Below are positions 31,261 to 38,380 of a stretch of 44,955 nt of DNA, piece after piece. How positions within the stretch are numbered: position 1 is the stretch's first letter; each line of letters begins with the position of its first letter. Under the pieces are notes generated by a model. That model was given only the letters and a program-made list of their open reading frames with translations, did no database searches and was not told the origin of the DNA. Source of the DNA: Candidatus Staskawiczbacteria bacterium. GTDB taxonomy: Bacteria; Patescibacteriota; Minisyncoccia; Minisyncoccales; Staskawiczbacteraceae. Location of the stretch: the NCBI GenBank assembly GCA_903845295.1, contig CAIMWV010000032.1, positions 1 to 44,955 on the forward strand, in the 5' to 3' direction. The position numbers and the translations under genes are program-made.

Positions 31261-32148
31261 ATGAAATATAAAGAACCTAAAATTATTAAAGAAAAAAAAG
31301 TTAAAAAAGAAGCCAGCATCAAATTCTGGAAAGTTTTTTTTATTCAAGGAGGATTATTTTTATTGACTTCTGTCTTAGCAGTTATCGGCGCTTATGAGTT
31401 GAATAAATTAGCCCAAATTAAAAAGATTTATCTGCCGACAACCTCACTGCAGGATTTTTTATTTTCTTTTTTGTTTGTAATGTTTTTTGTTTTGCTGTTT
31501 GTTTTATATCGGAATAAAAAAGTAAATAAGTTCAAAGAAATAATTTACAAAGGGCTTTTTATAATCACTGTTTTCTGGGGAGGAATGACTGTTTTAAATT
31601 TGTTTATGCCGGTGTTTGTTGCTATTTTGGTAATGGGAATTTTAATTGCGCTTTGGCTTGAATTTGCCAAAGTTTGGGTTCATGATGTTTTAATGGTATT
31701 GGGACTAGCCGGAGCAGCCAGTTTTTTCGGGCTGGGTTTTACTCCTTCGGTTGTTGTTGCGCTTTTATTGATTTTTTCTGTTTATGATTTTATTGCAGTC
31801 TATAAGACAAAACACATGGTTTTGATGGCAAAAGAAATGATAGATAAAAAAGTTATTTTAGGATTCATAATCCCGAAAGAGATTAAATATTTTAAAGGAA
31901 AATTGTCAGAGATCAAGCCCGGAGGAAATTTCATGATTTTAGGCGGAGGGGATGTTGTTTTTCCAAGCTTGCTGGCAGTTTCAGTCGTCCCTTCGGGGGT
32001 TTTGAAAGCTTTGGTTATCGTCTTATTTTCCTTGGCAGGTTCTTTTTTCAGCTATTGGTTGTTTATGAAAGAAAAAGAGCCTATTCCGGCACTGCCCCCG
32101 ATTGCCTTATTTGCCATAATAGGATATCTTTTAACTCTGTTATTTTGA
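31261..32148 (+). CDS. presenilin/signal-peptide-peptidase-like intramembrane aspartyl protease
   Basis: Polytopic membrane protein with about nine hydrophobic segments. It has the two catalytic motifs of GxGD proteases, IFSVYDFIAVYKT (YD, about residue 180) and ILGGGDVVFPSLL (GxGD, about 228), plus the C-terminal PALPPI (PAL motif). The spacing matches microbial presenilin homologues, which cut helices inside the membrane. The ATG at 31261 (MKYKEPKII) is chosen because the track's upstream TTG lies in the terminator T-run. The result is 295 residues. The N-terminal cytoplasmic tail is lysine-rich. The substrate is unknown. Confidence 0.85.
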   Translation: MKYKEPKIIKEKKVKKEASIKFWKVFFIQGGLFLLTSVLAVIGAYELNKLAQIKKIYLPTTSLQDFLFSFLFVMFFVLLFVLYRNKKVNKFKEIIYKGLFIITVFWGGMTVLNLFMPVFVAILVMGILIALWLEFAKVWVHDVLMVLGLAGAASFFGLGFTPSVVVALLLIFSVYDFIAVYKTKHMVLMAKEMIDKKVILGFIIPKEIKYFKGKLSEIKPGGNFMILGGGDVVFPSLLAVSVVPSGVLKALVIVLFSLAGSFFSYWLFMKEKEPIPALPPIALFAIIGYLLTLLF

Positions 32149-32167
32149 TTGTTTAATAGTCTAACTT

Positions 32168-32239
32168 GCCCCTATATTTCAATGGATAGAATTTAGGCTT
32201 CCGAAGCCTGAGATGCAGGTTCGAATCCTGCTGGGGGCA
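32168..32239 (+). tRNA. tRNA-Arg (anticodon CCG)
   Basis: Acceptor GCCCCTA pairs with TGGGGGC (one G-T). The anticodon stem-loop is TAGGC-TTCCGAA-GCCTG with CCG at 34-36, reading CGG. The T arm is GCAGG-TTCGAAT-CCTGC and the discriminator base is A. The 3' CCA is not encoded, so it must be added enzymatically. The last 20 bases recur downstream as a direct repeat. Confidence 0.93.
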
Positions 32240-32421
32240 CATAAAATATTTGGAGGCACTGAAAGTGCCTCCAAATATTTATTCACCCAGTGTGGTGAAA
32301 ACCCGCTCCCCGAATCGCGACGAGCCGTAGGGTTGCGAGATTTATCCGCGAAGCGGAAAATCCCGACCTAGGCGAGGAGGCGATGCCTTCGGGCAACTTT
32401 TCGAATCCTGCTGGGGGCACA
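32220..32421 (+). mobile_element. short segment flanked by direct repeats of the tRNA-Arg 3' end (att-like)
   Basis: 22 identical bases (TTCGAATCCTGCTGGGGGCA...) occur at 32220-32241 and again at 32400-32421. The 158 bases between hold a perfect 17-bp hairpin (32244-32280) and GC-rich dyads such as TCCGCGAAGCGGA, but no ORF. This is the layout left by integration at a tRNA 3' end, here reduced to a remnant without an integrase. Confidence 0.6.
32244..32280 (+). terminator. 17-bp perfect hairpin after tRNA-Arg
   Basis: AAATATTTGGAGGCACT, GAA loop, and its exact reverse complement. It lacks a T-run but is well placed to define the tRNA 3' end. Confidence 0.55.
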
Positions 32422-32571
32422 AATAATAAATTCTTCAAATATAGCTAAGAGGTAAAAACTCTTGAATTTTTTAATAAATTGTGCCAGATTTATTTATTGC
32501 CGGAATTATTGTAATCCGGCGATCTCTGACGCGGGAGGGTCGCGGTATCGCAGCACTTTAAGGAGAAAAAC

Positions 32572-32805
32572 ATGAAGAGGACAGTACTTGATTTCAGGAA
32601 CCTCATATCAAAGAAGTATGGGTCGACAGAACAATTTCTCCAGAAATCAGAAGCTCATCTGGCATTCTGGAGAAAGTTAAATAATATCGGTTGGAGGAAT
32701 GCGGAGGCTGAGCCTCCGGAGACTGTGCCCAACGTCGACGCTACAGTCGAGCTTGCAACCCGCGAGTGGGAGCAACTCGAGGCCGAGCTTCAACAGCTTG
32801 GATAA
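32572..32805 (+). CDS. hypothetical small protein (77 aa), SD-type gene
   Basis: Starts after AAGGAGAAAAAC, a strong SD at ideal spacing. The sequence MKRTVLDFRNLISKKYGSTE... is predicted helical and amphipathic, with a Trp-rich middle (AFWRKLNNIGWRNA) and an acidic C-terminus (REWEQLEAELQQLG). No family was recognised and it has no signal peptide or membrane span. The 65-base leader holds two GC-rich hairpins (GCCGGA/TCCGGC at about 32499-32520, then CGCGGGAGGGTCGCG). It is GC-rich relative to the flanks and is followed by a GAGCC/GGGCTT-type hairpin with T-run near 32835-32870. Confidence 0.65.
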   Translation: MKRTVLDFRNLISKKYGSTEQFLQKSEAHLAFWRKLNNIGWRNAEAEPPETVPNVDATVELATREWEQLEAELQQLG

Positions 32806-33032
32806 TCAAGATTGTCCTTCTCAATATGAGCCCTTTGCAGAGCCTATTTCTGTTCGGGCTTCTTTTTTTATAAGGTGGAAATATTGTGGAGAACAAGTTG
32901 GAAAACTGTTTATTTTGTGTGGATATCCATACCTCAAAATTTACCTATAATTTTTATTTCATGATAGAATAAAATTGATAATGAACCGATAAAAAGGTCG
33001 GATATTTATTAGTAAAACATCTAAAAATAAAT

Positions 33033-33305
33033 ATGGCTAATTTCGTTACAAAAAAAGACGGAGCAAAAGAAGCTTTTAATCCGGAAAAAATTAAAAGAGT
33101 GGTCGGTATAGCTGCAGCAGACGCCGGCCTTGCAAACGACAAAGCGGCTAGTATAGTAGAACAGGTTTTAGCTACAGTGATGCAGACAACTGCAGACAAA
33201 GAGGAAATAACAGCCGCAGACCTTAAGAAAATTATCCTTGATAAACTAGATATCATATCGCCTTCTGTTTCGCAGGCTTGGAGAAACTACGAAAAAACCA
33301 AGTAA
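33033..33305 (+). CDS. stand-alone ATP-cone domain protein
   Basis: 90 residues forming one ATP-cone: FVTKKDGAKEAFNPEKIKRVV is the canonical '(V/I)xKRDGxxxxFdxxKI' opening, and the following helices end in VSQAWRNYEKTK. This nucleotide-sensing domain normally sits at the N-terminus of ribonucleotide reductase or in NrdR, where it reads ATP/dATP. Here neither a zinc ribbon nor a reductase is attached. It may regulate a reductase or another nucleotide enzyme in trans. A-rich leader without SD; ends at a GCCC/GGGC terminator. Confidence 0.83.
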   Translation: MANFVTKKDGAKEAFNPEKIKRVVGIAAADAGLANDKAASIVEQVLATVMQTTADKEEITAADLKKIILDKLDIISPSVSQAWRNYEKTK

Positions 33306-33310
33306 AAGAC

Positions 33311-33348
33311 AAAAAAGCCCGGAAGATTATATCTTTGAGGGCTTTTTT
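33311..33348 (+). terminator. terminator of the ATP-cone gene
   Basis: AAAAAAGCCC, loop with a nested AGAT/ATCT pair, GGGCTTTTTT. Confidence 0.8.
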
Positions 33349-33389
33349 AGTAAAAATTAACAACAATCTTGTCTAATAATGAGCTGAAT

Positions 33390-33417
33390 TTGACATATAT
33401 AAATAACTCTATAGTAT
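33390..33417 (+). promoter_or_regulatory. promoter of the 87-aa ORF
   Basis: TTGACA, 16-base spacer, TAGTAT. The leader of about 85 bases contains GGGTG...CACCC directly ahead of the SD (GGGAGG). Confidence 0.6.
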
Positions 33418-33505
33418 TAAAAGTGATTATCTGAAGTTTTTGATAATCCGCGAGCAAGGGTGTCGCATTTTTGCACTTTGTCAGCACCCAAGGGAGGAAA
33501 ATAAA

Positions 33506-33769
33506 ATGTTTGATGAAATCATAAGGCCGGGAGTTAAGATCACTTTCGATTGCACGACAAAATGTCTATTGCTCTCCAGGTATGGGAAGCAGATTCATTG
33601 GGGAGACGGCGTGGTTTCTGAGCCGGCAGAATTCATTCTCAGGCTGTCTGATTTCAATAGATTCGTTGAAATCATGGCCAAGACACGCGGCTATAAGCTT
33701 GACTCAGAAACGTCTATTTCCGCCTCCGCCGGCGAGACAACGTGGTCGCGGGTATTCCTTATGAGATAA
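33506..33769 (+). CDS. hypothetical small protein (87 aa), SD-type gene
   Basis: ATG at 33506 follows GGGAGGAAAATAAA, so the track's earlier start is rejected. The sequence MFDEIIRPGVKITFDCTTKC... looks like a small beta-rich domain with alternating strands (CLLLSRYGKQIHWGDGVV) and one helix (DFNRFVEIMAKTRGYKL). It ends TTWSRVFLMR. No motif was recognised. A consensus promoter, structured leader and terminator make it a complete single-gene unit, and its base composition is richer in GC than neighbouring native genes. Confidence 0.6.
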   Translation: MFDEIIRPGVKITFDCTTKCLLLSRYGKQIHWGDGVVSEPAEFILRLSDFNRFVEIMAKTRGYKLDSETSISASAGETTWSRVFLMR

Positions 33770-33810
33770 CATAGATAATTCAAATCTCATTTTATTTTTG
33801 ACTAAAACAT

Positions 33811-33847
33811 GTCTCGTACGCACAAGGTGTCCGAGGCTTTTTATTTT
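33811..33847 (+). terminator. terminator of the 87-aa ORF
   Basis: CTCG...GCAC-AAG-GTGT-C-CGAG with GCTTTTTATTTT following. Confidence 0.65.
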
Positions 33848-33853
33848 GCGGGG

Positions 33854-33881
33854 TTGACACATGCTGTTTTTAGAATAAAAT
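33854..33881 (+). promoter_or_regulatory. promoter of the candidate ncRNA
   Basis: TTGACA, 16-base spacer, TAAAAT, about eight bases before GAGGGGG. Confidence 0.75.
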
Positions 33882-33887
33882 GACAGA

Positions 33888-34218
33888 TATGAGGGGGTGC
33901 GAGACTAGGTCTGCCGTTCAATAATTCTTTCACAACGAAATGCAGAAATTTTGAGAGAAAATTCGGAAAATGGAGGAGGCTTGCCCTTGTGGCAAGCCGG
34001 CGAAATTTTACAAATTTGGAGCCAAAATTTCAAGTTGTAGTTGAGGGAATTATTGATCGGCAGACCTTGAATTCTCAAGGACATAATAGCTTGCAGCGAA
34101 GGCGGAAAAAGTATATATCTGAATTCATTGTCCGAATTTAGGCTCGAGAAACAAACCAACGTCGTTGCAAAATATTAGCCCCCTCACCAAAGCCCGTCAG
34201 AGGAATCTGGCGGTTTTT
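33888..34218 (+). ncRNA. candidate structured non-coding RNA (about 300-330 nt)
   Basis: A consensus promoter, no convincing ORF, and a nested set of long-range helices. Closing stem: GAGGGGG (33891-33897) with CCCCCTC (34179-34185). A 21-base stem joins AGGTCTGCC...CAATAATTC (33907-33927) to 34047-34067 with one mismatch. ACAAC/GTTGT and AAATTTTG/CAAAATTT continue the rod to a GGCTTGCC-CTTGT-GGCAAGCC hairpin (33978-33998). A second arm has GGACA/TGTCC near 34078-34133. A rho-independent terminator closes it. It matches neither tmRNA (found elsewhere), SRP RNA, nor the conserved RNase P core by eye. An unknown regulatory or CPR-specific RNA is the best reading. Confidence 0.7.
34194..34218 (+). 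terminator. terminator of the candidate ncRNA
   Basis: CCGTCAGA, GGAA loop, TCTGGCGG and TTTTT. Confidence 0.85.
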
Positions 34219-34286
34219 GATTGCTCAAAAGTACTTTTTTTGATAGGATATAATAAAGGTCATATTAAAAATATAAACATAAAAAT

Positions 34287-34619
34287 ATGGTTATAAAGAA
34301 AAAAATCAGCAAAAAAGCTGTAAAAAAAGTTGCGCCTAAAGTTGTGTCCAAGGCCGCAGTGAAAGAGAAAGAAGGAAAATTAATAGGTAAAATAACCCAT
34401 TATTTTTCCAATATTGAGGTGGCTGTTATTGATTTGACAGCCCCGCTAAAGGTTGGAGACAATATCAGGGTGGTCGGAGGCCAGGAAACTGATTTTGAGC
34501 AAGAGGTTAGTTCTATGCAGATTGATCACAAAGAAGTGAAATCAGCTAAAAAAGGCGATTCCGCAGGGATGAAAGTGAATGAAAAAGTTCACGAGGGATA
34601 CAAAGTTTATAAAATTTAG
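34287..34619 (+). CDS. EF-Tu domain-2-like ('translation elongation factor-like') protein
   Basis: 110 residues. A lysine-rich N-terminal tail of about 28 residues (KKKISKKAVKKVAPK) is followed by a single OB/beta-barrel of the EF-Tu domain 2 type: GKITHYFSNIEVAVIDLTAPLKVGDNIRV, then SMQIDHKEVKSAKKGDSAGMKV. The GTPase domain is absent. Such stand-alone proteins are recurrent in Patescibacteria and archaea; their role is not established. RNA or ribosome binding is plausible given the basic tail. A TATAAT box at 34249-34254 precedes it. No SD. Confidence 0.8.
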   Translation: MVIKKKISKKAVKKVAPKVVSKAAVKEKEGKLIGKITHYFSNIEVAVIDLTAPLKVGDNIRVVGGQETDFEQEVSSMQIDHKEVKSAKKGDSAGMKVNEKVHEGYKVYKI

Positions 34620-34677
34620 AATTTAAAATTCAAAATTTTGATATCGCGCTTCGCGCGATGAGTTTATTTTTATTAAA

Positions 34678-35658
34678 ATGACAGATAGCATACAAGAAGA
34701 AATTGAGGATAAAGTTATCGATTGCATTAATTCGGGGGTTGGCGGCCGATTGGTAATTTTTAAGCCGGAAAAAGCGCCTTTTGGAGCTGATTTAGCTGTG
34801 GAAAGAAGGGAAAAATATAAAGAAAAGGAAATATATTTTCAGATTAACAGCCTTGTCGGTCCTGCAAAAGATAATAATTTTGTAAAAGATTTTTTGCAGG
34901 AAAGTGTTAAAACAGACAAGAATTTTTACTTGCTTTTCGTTTATTTTGATGAAATTAAACAAAAGCTCAGCGATTATATTTGGCTGGTACCGTCTTTGCA
35001 ATTCAGAGATATTACAAAAGTTGTGAAATCTTCAGACGGGCAAAATTTGTTGAGATTTGAAGCTCCGTTAAATTTCAAGGATAAAAATGAATATTCAAAA
35101 TTCATAGTAGACACAAAGGAATTGGGTAAGCTGATATTAGATGCGCTTGAAAAAGGCGGTAAGTTTGACTTCAAGAAAATGGGTTTTAAAGAGAGAATGA
35201 CAATAAATTTAGAGAGTTTGAAAGAATTTTTATGCGAAGCGCGCGGTAATACTTATGCTGCAAATGCCAGTCCCGTTGATAACCCGCGGCTTTTGGCGTC
35301 GATACAGCTGGAATTTCAAAAAGGAAGTTATTCTTACAGGGATGTCTATTTTTCCGGCGATAAAAAATTTATTGGCCAGGAAATTGTTTATCAAGATTCA
35401 AAACCGGTGTGGGGTATGAACTACATTGGAAACTCAATCGGGAAATTAGAAACAAATTTTTTGAAAGAATCTTTGCTTAAACTGGTCAAAGTATGCCGGT
35501 TCGGAGGGGTTTGCGAATATGAAATGAGAGAATATAAATACAAGGACCAAGGCCAGGGAAATTTAGAAGGGTTTTCAGGCAAAGAGGAGATTTTTTTAGA
35601 AGATAAAAATATTTATAAGTTAAACTATCAGGGCGGATTAATTTCAGAAAAAATATAG
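34678..35658 (+). CDS. DUF5680-like protein with extra N-terminal domain, hypothetical
   Basis: 326 residues in two parts. The N-terminal part (about 1-165) is alpha/beta, with SGVGGRLVIFKPEKAPFGAD and KEIYFQINSLVG followed by DYIWLVPSLQF. This pattern loosely recalls restriction-endonuclease-fold proteins, but no clear catalytic set was confirmed. The C-terminal part (about 180-320) contains GSYSYRDVYFSGDKKFIGQE and KPVWGMNYIG, typical of the DUF5680 family. The function is unknown. It has no SD or signal peptide. It is followed after 16 bases by a hairpin repeat and then by EndoQ, so a DNA-related role is possible by context only. Confidence 0.6.
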   Translation: MTDSIQEEIEDKVIDCINSGVGGRLVIFKPEKAPFGADLAVERREKYKEKEIYFQINSLVGPAKDNNFVKDFLQESVKTDKNFYLLFVYFDEIKQKLSDYIWLVPSLQFRDITKVVKSSDGQNLLRFEAPLNFKDKNEYSKFIVDTKELGKLILDALEKGGKFDFKKMGFKERMTINLESLKEFLCEARGNTYAANASPVDNPRLLASIQLEFQKGSYSYRDVYFSGDKKFIGQEIVYQDSKPVWGMNYIGNSIGKLETNFLKESLLKLVKVCRFGGVCEYEMREYKYKDQGQGNLEGFSGKEEIFLEDKNIYKLNYQGGLISEKI

Positions 35659-35674
35659 AAACAGATTAGCCATT

Positions 35675-35741
35675 TATAATTGGCAGCGAACGAGGAAAAA
35701 AAGAATTTATTCTTATTTTCCGAGAGAGCGAACCAATTATA
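35675..35741. repeat. 67-base imperfect palindrome with TATAATTGG ends
   Basis: TATAATTGG and CCAATTATA ends, with an inner GGAAAA...AAGAAT/ATTCTT...TTTTCC stem. It resembles in size and ends the other intergenic hairpin repeats (3887-3951 and about 37140-37212). Confidence 0.6.
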
Positions 35742-35761
35742 TGAATATATAATTAATCTTT

Positions 35762-35810
35762 CAGTCGTAATGCAAAAATAAATTTTTTCATTCCTCCTCC
35801 TCTCATAATT
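35762..35810 (-). repeat. dispersed hairpin repeat, copy C
   Basis: The minus strand reads GAGGAGGAGGAATG, an A/T loop, then CATTACGACTG, aligning along its length with copy A. It ends directly at the EndoQ start codon. Confidence 0.6.
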
Positions 35811-37070
35811 ATGAAGTTTGCAGCAGATTTTCATATACATTCAAAATACTCCAGGGCCGTTTCGCCCTTAATGGATTTGGAAAATTTAGACAGATGGGCG
35901 AAGATAAAAGGGCTTAAAGTTTTGGGTACTGGCGACTTCACCCACCCCAAATGGTTTGAGGATATAAAAAAAGAATTAGAGCCGGCTGAACCCGGTCTTT
36001 TTAAACTGCACGGTTCGGATTCTGGCACAAGATTCATTTTAACTTCGGAAATAAGTTGTATTTATTCTAAAGGAGGAAAAGTCAGAAAGGTCCACATTAT
36101 TGTTTTTGCCCCGTCGATAGATGCTGTAGAAAAAATAAATTTAAAATTAAGCCAGATTGGAAATTTGAAAGCAGATGGCCGGCCGATTTTAGGGCTGGAC
36201 GCAAAAGAATTGGCAAAAATTGTTTTAGATATAGATGAAAATTGTTTGGTAGTGCCCGCCCATGCCTGGACGCCCTGGTTTTCTGTCTTTGGTTCAAAAT
36301 CGGGATTTGATTCTTTAGAAGAATGTTTTGAAGATTATACAAAATATATTTATGCCATTGAAACAGGGTTATCTTCTGATCCAGCAATGAATTGGCGTCT
36401 GTCTCAACTGGATAAGATTACTTTGATTTCCAACAGCGATGCCCATTCTCTCCCCAAAATTGGCAGGGAGGCAAATGTCTTTGATACCGAATTAAGTTAT
36501 GAAAGCATCGCAGATGCTTTGAAAAAAAAGGATAAGAATAAATTCTTGTATACCATTGAATTTTTTCCCGAAGAAGGCAAATATCATTATGACGGCCACC
36601 GCTTATGCAATCTGAGCCTGGCCCCGCAACAATCAAAAAAATACAATAATATTTGTCCCAGATGTGGAAAACCCCTGGTAATAGGGGTTTTAAACAGAGT
36701 AGAGGTGCTTGCCGACAGGCCCGAGGGGTTCTTGCCAAAAAATGCAATTCCATTTAAAAGTCTGATTCCATTAAACGAAGTGATTGCTGAATCAATCGGC
36801 TTTTCTGTCCTGTCAAAAGAAGTTTTGAAACATTACAATAATTTAATAAAAAATTTGGGAAACGAGCTGAAAATATTACTGGAATCGACAGAAAATGAAA
36901 TAGCAGAAAAATCCTTGCCGGAAATTGCAAAAGCAATTATAAAAATGCGCGAAGGAAAGGTTTCTATTGAGCCCGGATACGACGGCGTTTACGGGAAAAT
37001 CAAAATTTTTTCGGATAAAAATAAATCAGACGGGATGAAATCCAGCATAAGCCAAAAAACTTTATTTTAG
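35811..37070 (+). CDS. endonuclease Q-like PHP-domain DNA repair nuclease
   Basis: Homologue of archaeal EndoQ, which nicks 5' of deaminated bases (uracil, hypoxanthine) and AP sites. The PHP metal site is seen in FAADFHIHSKYSRAVSP, VLGTGDFTHPKWF, ILTSEISCIY, VVPAHAWTPWFSVFG and LISNSDAHSL. A helical insert follows. The zinc ribbon starts with HRLCNLSL and NICPRCGKPL (about 264-292), and a helix-hairpin-helix-like region ends the body. The protein closes with SISQKTLF, a QxxLF-type clamp-binding signature. At 419 residues it is the usual length. EndoQ is rare in bacteria. No SD; the ATG directly abuts repeat copy C. Confidence 0.87.
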   Translation: MKFAADFHIHSKYSRAVSPLMDLENLDRWAKIKGLKVLGTGDFTHPKWFEDIKKELEPAEPGLFKLHGSDSGTRFILTSEISCIYSKGGKVRKVHIIVFAPSIDAVEKINLKLSQIGNLKADGRPILGLDAKELAKIVLDIDENCLVVPAHAWTPWFSVFGSKSGFDSLEECFEDYTKYIYAIETGLSSDPAMNWRLSQLDKITLISNSDAHSLPKIGREANVFDTELSYESIADALKKKDKNKFLYTIEFFPEEGKYHYDGHRLCNLSLAPQQSKKYNNICPRCGKPLVIGVLNRVEVLADRPEGFLPKNAIPFKSLIPLNEVIAESIGFSVLSKEVLKHYNNLIKNLGNELKILLESTENEIAEKSLPEIAKAIIKMREGKVSIEPGYDGVYGKIKIFSDKNKSDGMKSSISQKTLF

Positions 37071-37077
37071 GGGATGG

Positions 37078-37145
37078 TTGACTGTTTGGCCATTTTAGGT
37101 ACAATTTAGTGAAGAGTTGACATCTCAAAGTATGGGGTATATAAT
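37078..37145 (+). promoter_or_regulatory. tandem promoters for greA
   Basis: First TTGACT, 16 bases, TACAAT (37078-37105). Second TTGACA, 17 bases, TATAAT (37117-37145). A hairpin TCGTAG/CTACGA follows in the leader (about 37154-37178), and the whole leader is bounded by TATAATTATA repeats. Confidence 0.75.
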
Positions 37146-37219
37146 TATATCGCTCGTAGAAAATAGATAAGCTACGACATATTTACTTTTTTCTCACTTA
37201 TAATTATAATATAATAATC

Positions 37220-37696
37220 ATGGACGGAAAAACTTTTTACATAACCAAGAAAAAACTGCAGGAGCTCAAAAAAGAGTATGAAGAGTTGCTGGATATTGAG
37301 CGTAAAAAAGCTCTGGGTCAGGAAGCGCCTAAAATTTTAGAATCCGAAGATTTAAATCCCGAGTTTGTAAGCTTTCAGGAGGATATAGGCTTCTTGAGGT
37401 CTAGAATTGATGAATTTAAAAATATTTTAGAGCACCACGACTTAATTAGAATCCCTGCAAAAGATAAGCAGGGTATTGTCGGATTGGGAGCAAAAGTTAA
37501 AATAGACGTAGATGGGCAAAAAGATGAGTTTGTTATAGTGGGCACCCTTGAGGCGAATCCAGCCCTGGGAAAAATCAGCAATGAATCGCCCGTTGGTAAA
37601 GCTCTTTTGGGCCACAAAGTCGGAGACGAAATAGTCGTTTCTTCTCCGATAAAGATAACTTATAAAATAAAGAGCATAAAATACGAAATTAGTTGA
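37220..37696 (+). CDS. greA: transcription elongation factor GreA/GreB-family
   Basis: Rescues backtracked RNA polymerase by stimulating transcript cleavage. The N-terminal coiled coil runs over about residues 1-75, with the acidic tip residues in ESEDLNPEFVSFQED (Asp/Glu positions corresponding to the catalytic pair). A C-terminal FKBP-like domain contains VGLGAKVKIDVDGQ, ESPVGKALLGHKVGDEIVV and the final KITYKIKSI. At 158 residues the length is typical. Two strong promoters and a hairpin-containing leader suggest regulation. It ends at a GAGC/GCTC terminator. Confidence 0.92.
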   Translation: MDGKTFYITKKKLQELKKEYEELLDIERKKALGQEAPKILESEDLNPEFVSFQEDIGFLRSRIDEFKNILEHHDLIRIPAKDKQGIVGLGAKVKIDVDGQKDEFVIVGTLEANPALGKISNESPVGKALLGHKVGDEIVVSSPIKITYKIKSIKYEIS

Positions 37697-37697
37697 T

Positions 37698-37723
37698 AAA
37701 AAGAGCAGTTTTTTGCTCTTTTT
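37698..37723 (+). terminator. terminator of greA
   Basis: AAAAAGAGC, loop, GCTCTTTTT. It lies 11 bases before the next ATG. Confidence 0.8.
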
Positions 37724-37734
37724 GTTTAAACACA

Positions 37735-38376
37735 ATGGATGAAATCATAAAATTTTTTTCAAATATAGGAAAATTAAAGGGCCTTCCCAGGCGAGGTTGG
37801 GTTATAAGAGACATTAAAAATCCGGAGAGTATCGCTGAACATACATTCAGGGTAGCCATTATGGCATGGGTTTTAGCCGTCCAGAAAAAATATAAACTTA
37901 ATCTGGAAAAAATCATTAAAATGGCCCTGATACATGATATATGCGAGGTTTATTCCGGAGATACAACTCCCTATGATTCAATTCTTCCTAAAAACAAAAA
38001 AAAGAGGCAGGAGCTCTTAAAAACATGGCCAAGGTTTTCTGAAGAAGAAAAGAAAATATTAGCAGAAAGAAAATATAAAAAAGAGAAAGACGGATTGGAA
38101 AAACTGATAAAAGATTTGCCGCCGAAATTGAAACAGGAAATAATGAATCTTTGGCTGGACTATGAAAAAGGACTGAGCCCGGAGGGAAAGTTTTTCAGAC
38201 ATGCCGACAGGATAGAAACCTTTCTGCAGGCATCGGAATATTGGAGAGGCCACAAAAATTTCCCCGTAAAACCATTTTGGATACAAGCAAGAGAGCTCCA
38301 TGATGATCCGGTTTTGCTGGAATTTATCGAGCAGATAGATAAAGAATTCCATAAAAATAAAAAACCAAAAAACTAA
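37735..38376 (+). CDS. HD-domain hydrolase (HDDC2/YfbR-like nucleotidase)
   Basis: 213 residues from the ATG at 37735; the track's TTG start lies in the greA terminator. HD-domain metal ligands are in ESIAEHTFRVAIMAW (His), MALIHDICEVYSGDTTPYD (His-Asp then Glu/Asp) and FFRHADRIETFLQASEYW (final Asp). This matches the YfbR/HDDC2 group, which removes phosphate from deoxynucleoside monophosphates. A role in dNTP balance or salvage is plausible. It overlaps no neighbour but is followed four bases later by a small membrane protein gene. No SD. Confidence 0.85.
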   Translation: MDEIIKFFSNIGKLKGLPRRGWVIRDIKNPESIAEHTFRVAIMAWVLAVQKKYKLNLEKIIKMALIHDICEVYSGDTTPYDSILPKNKKKRQELLKTWPRFSEEEKKILAERKYKKEKDGLEKLIKDLPPKLKQEIMNLWLDYEKGLSPEGKFFRHADRIETFLQASEYWRGHKNFPVKPFWIQARELHDDPVLLEFIEQIDKEFHKNKKPKN

Positions 38377-38380
38377 TATA

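Noticed and set aside
33905-34159. 84-aa minus-strand ORF inside the candidate ncRNA
   Set aside because: No family-like sequence, no leader, and the underlying DNA is accounted for by paired RNA helices with a plus-strand promoter and terminator.
33891-34189. Acceptor-like GAGGGGG...CCCCCTC-A-CCA suggesting a tRNA or second tmRNA
   Set aside because: No T-arm or anticodon arm precedes the 3' strand, and a clear tmRNA exists at 44543-44892.
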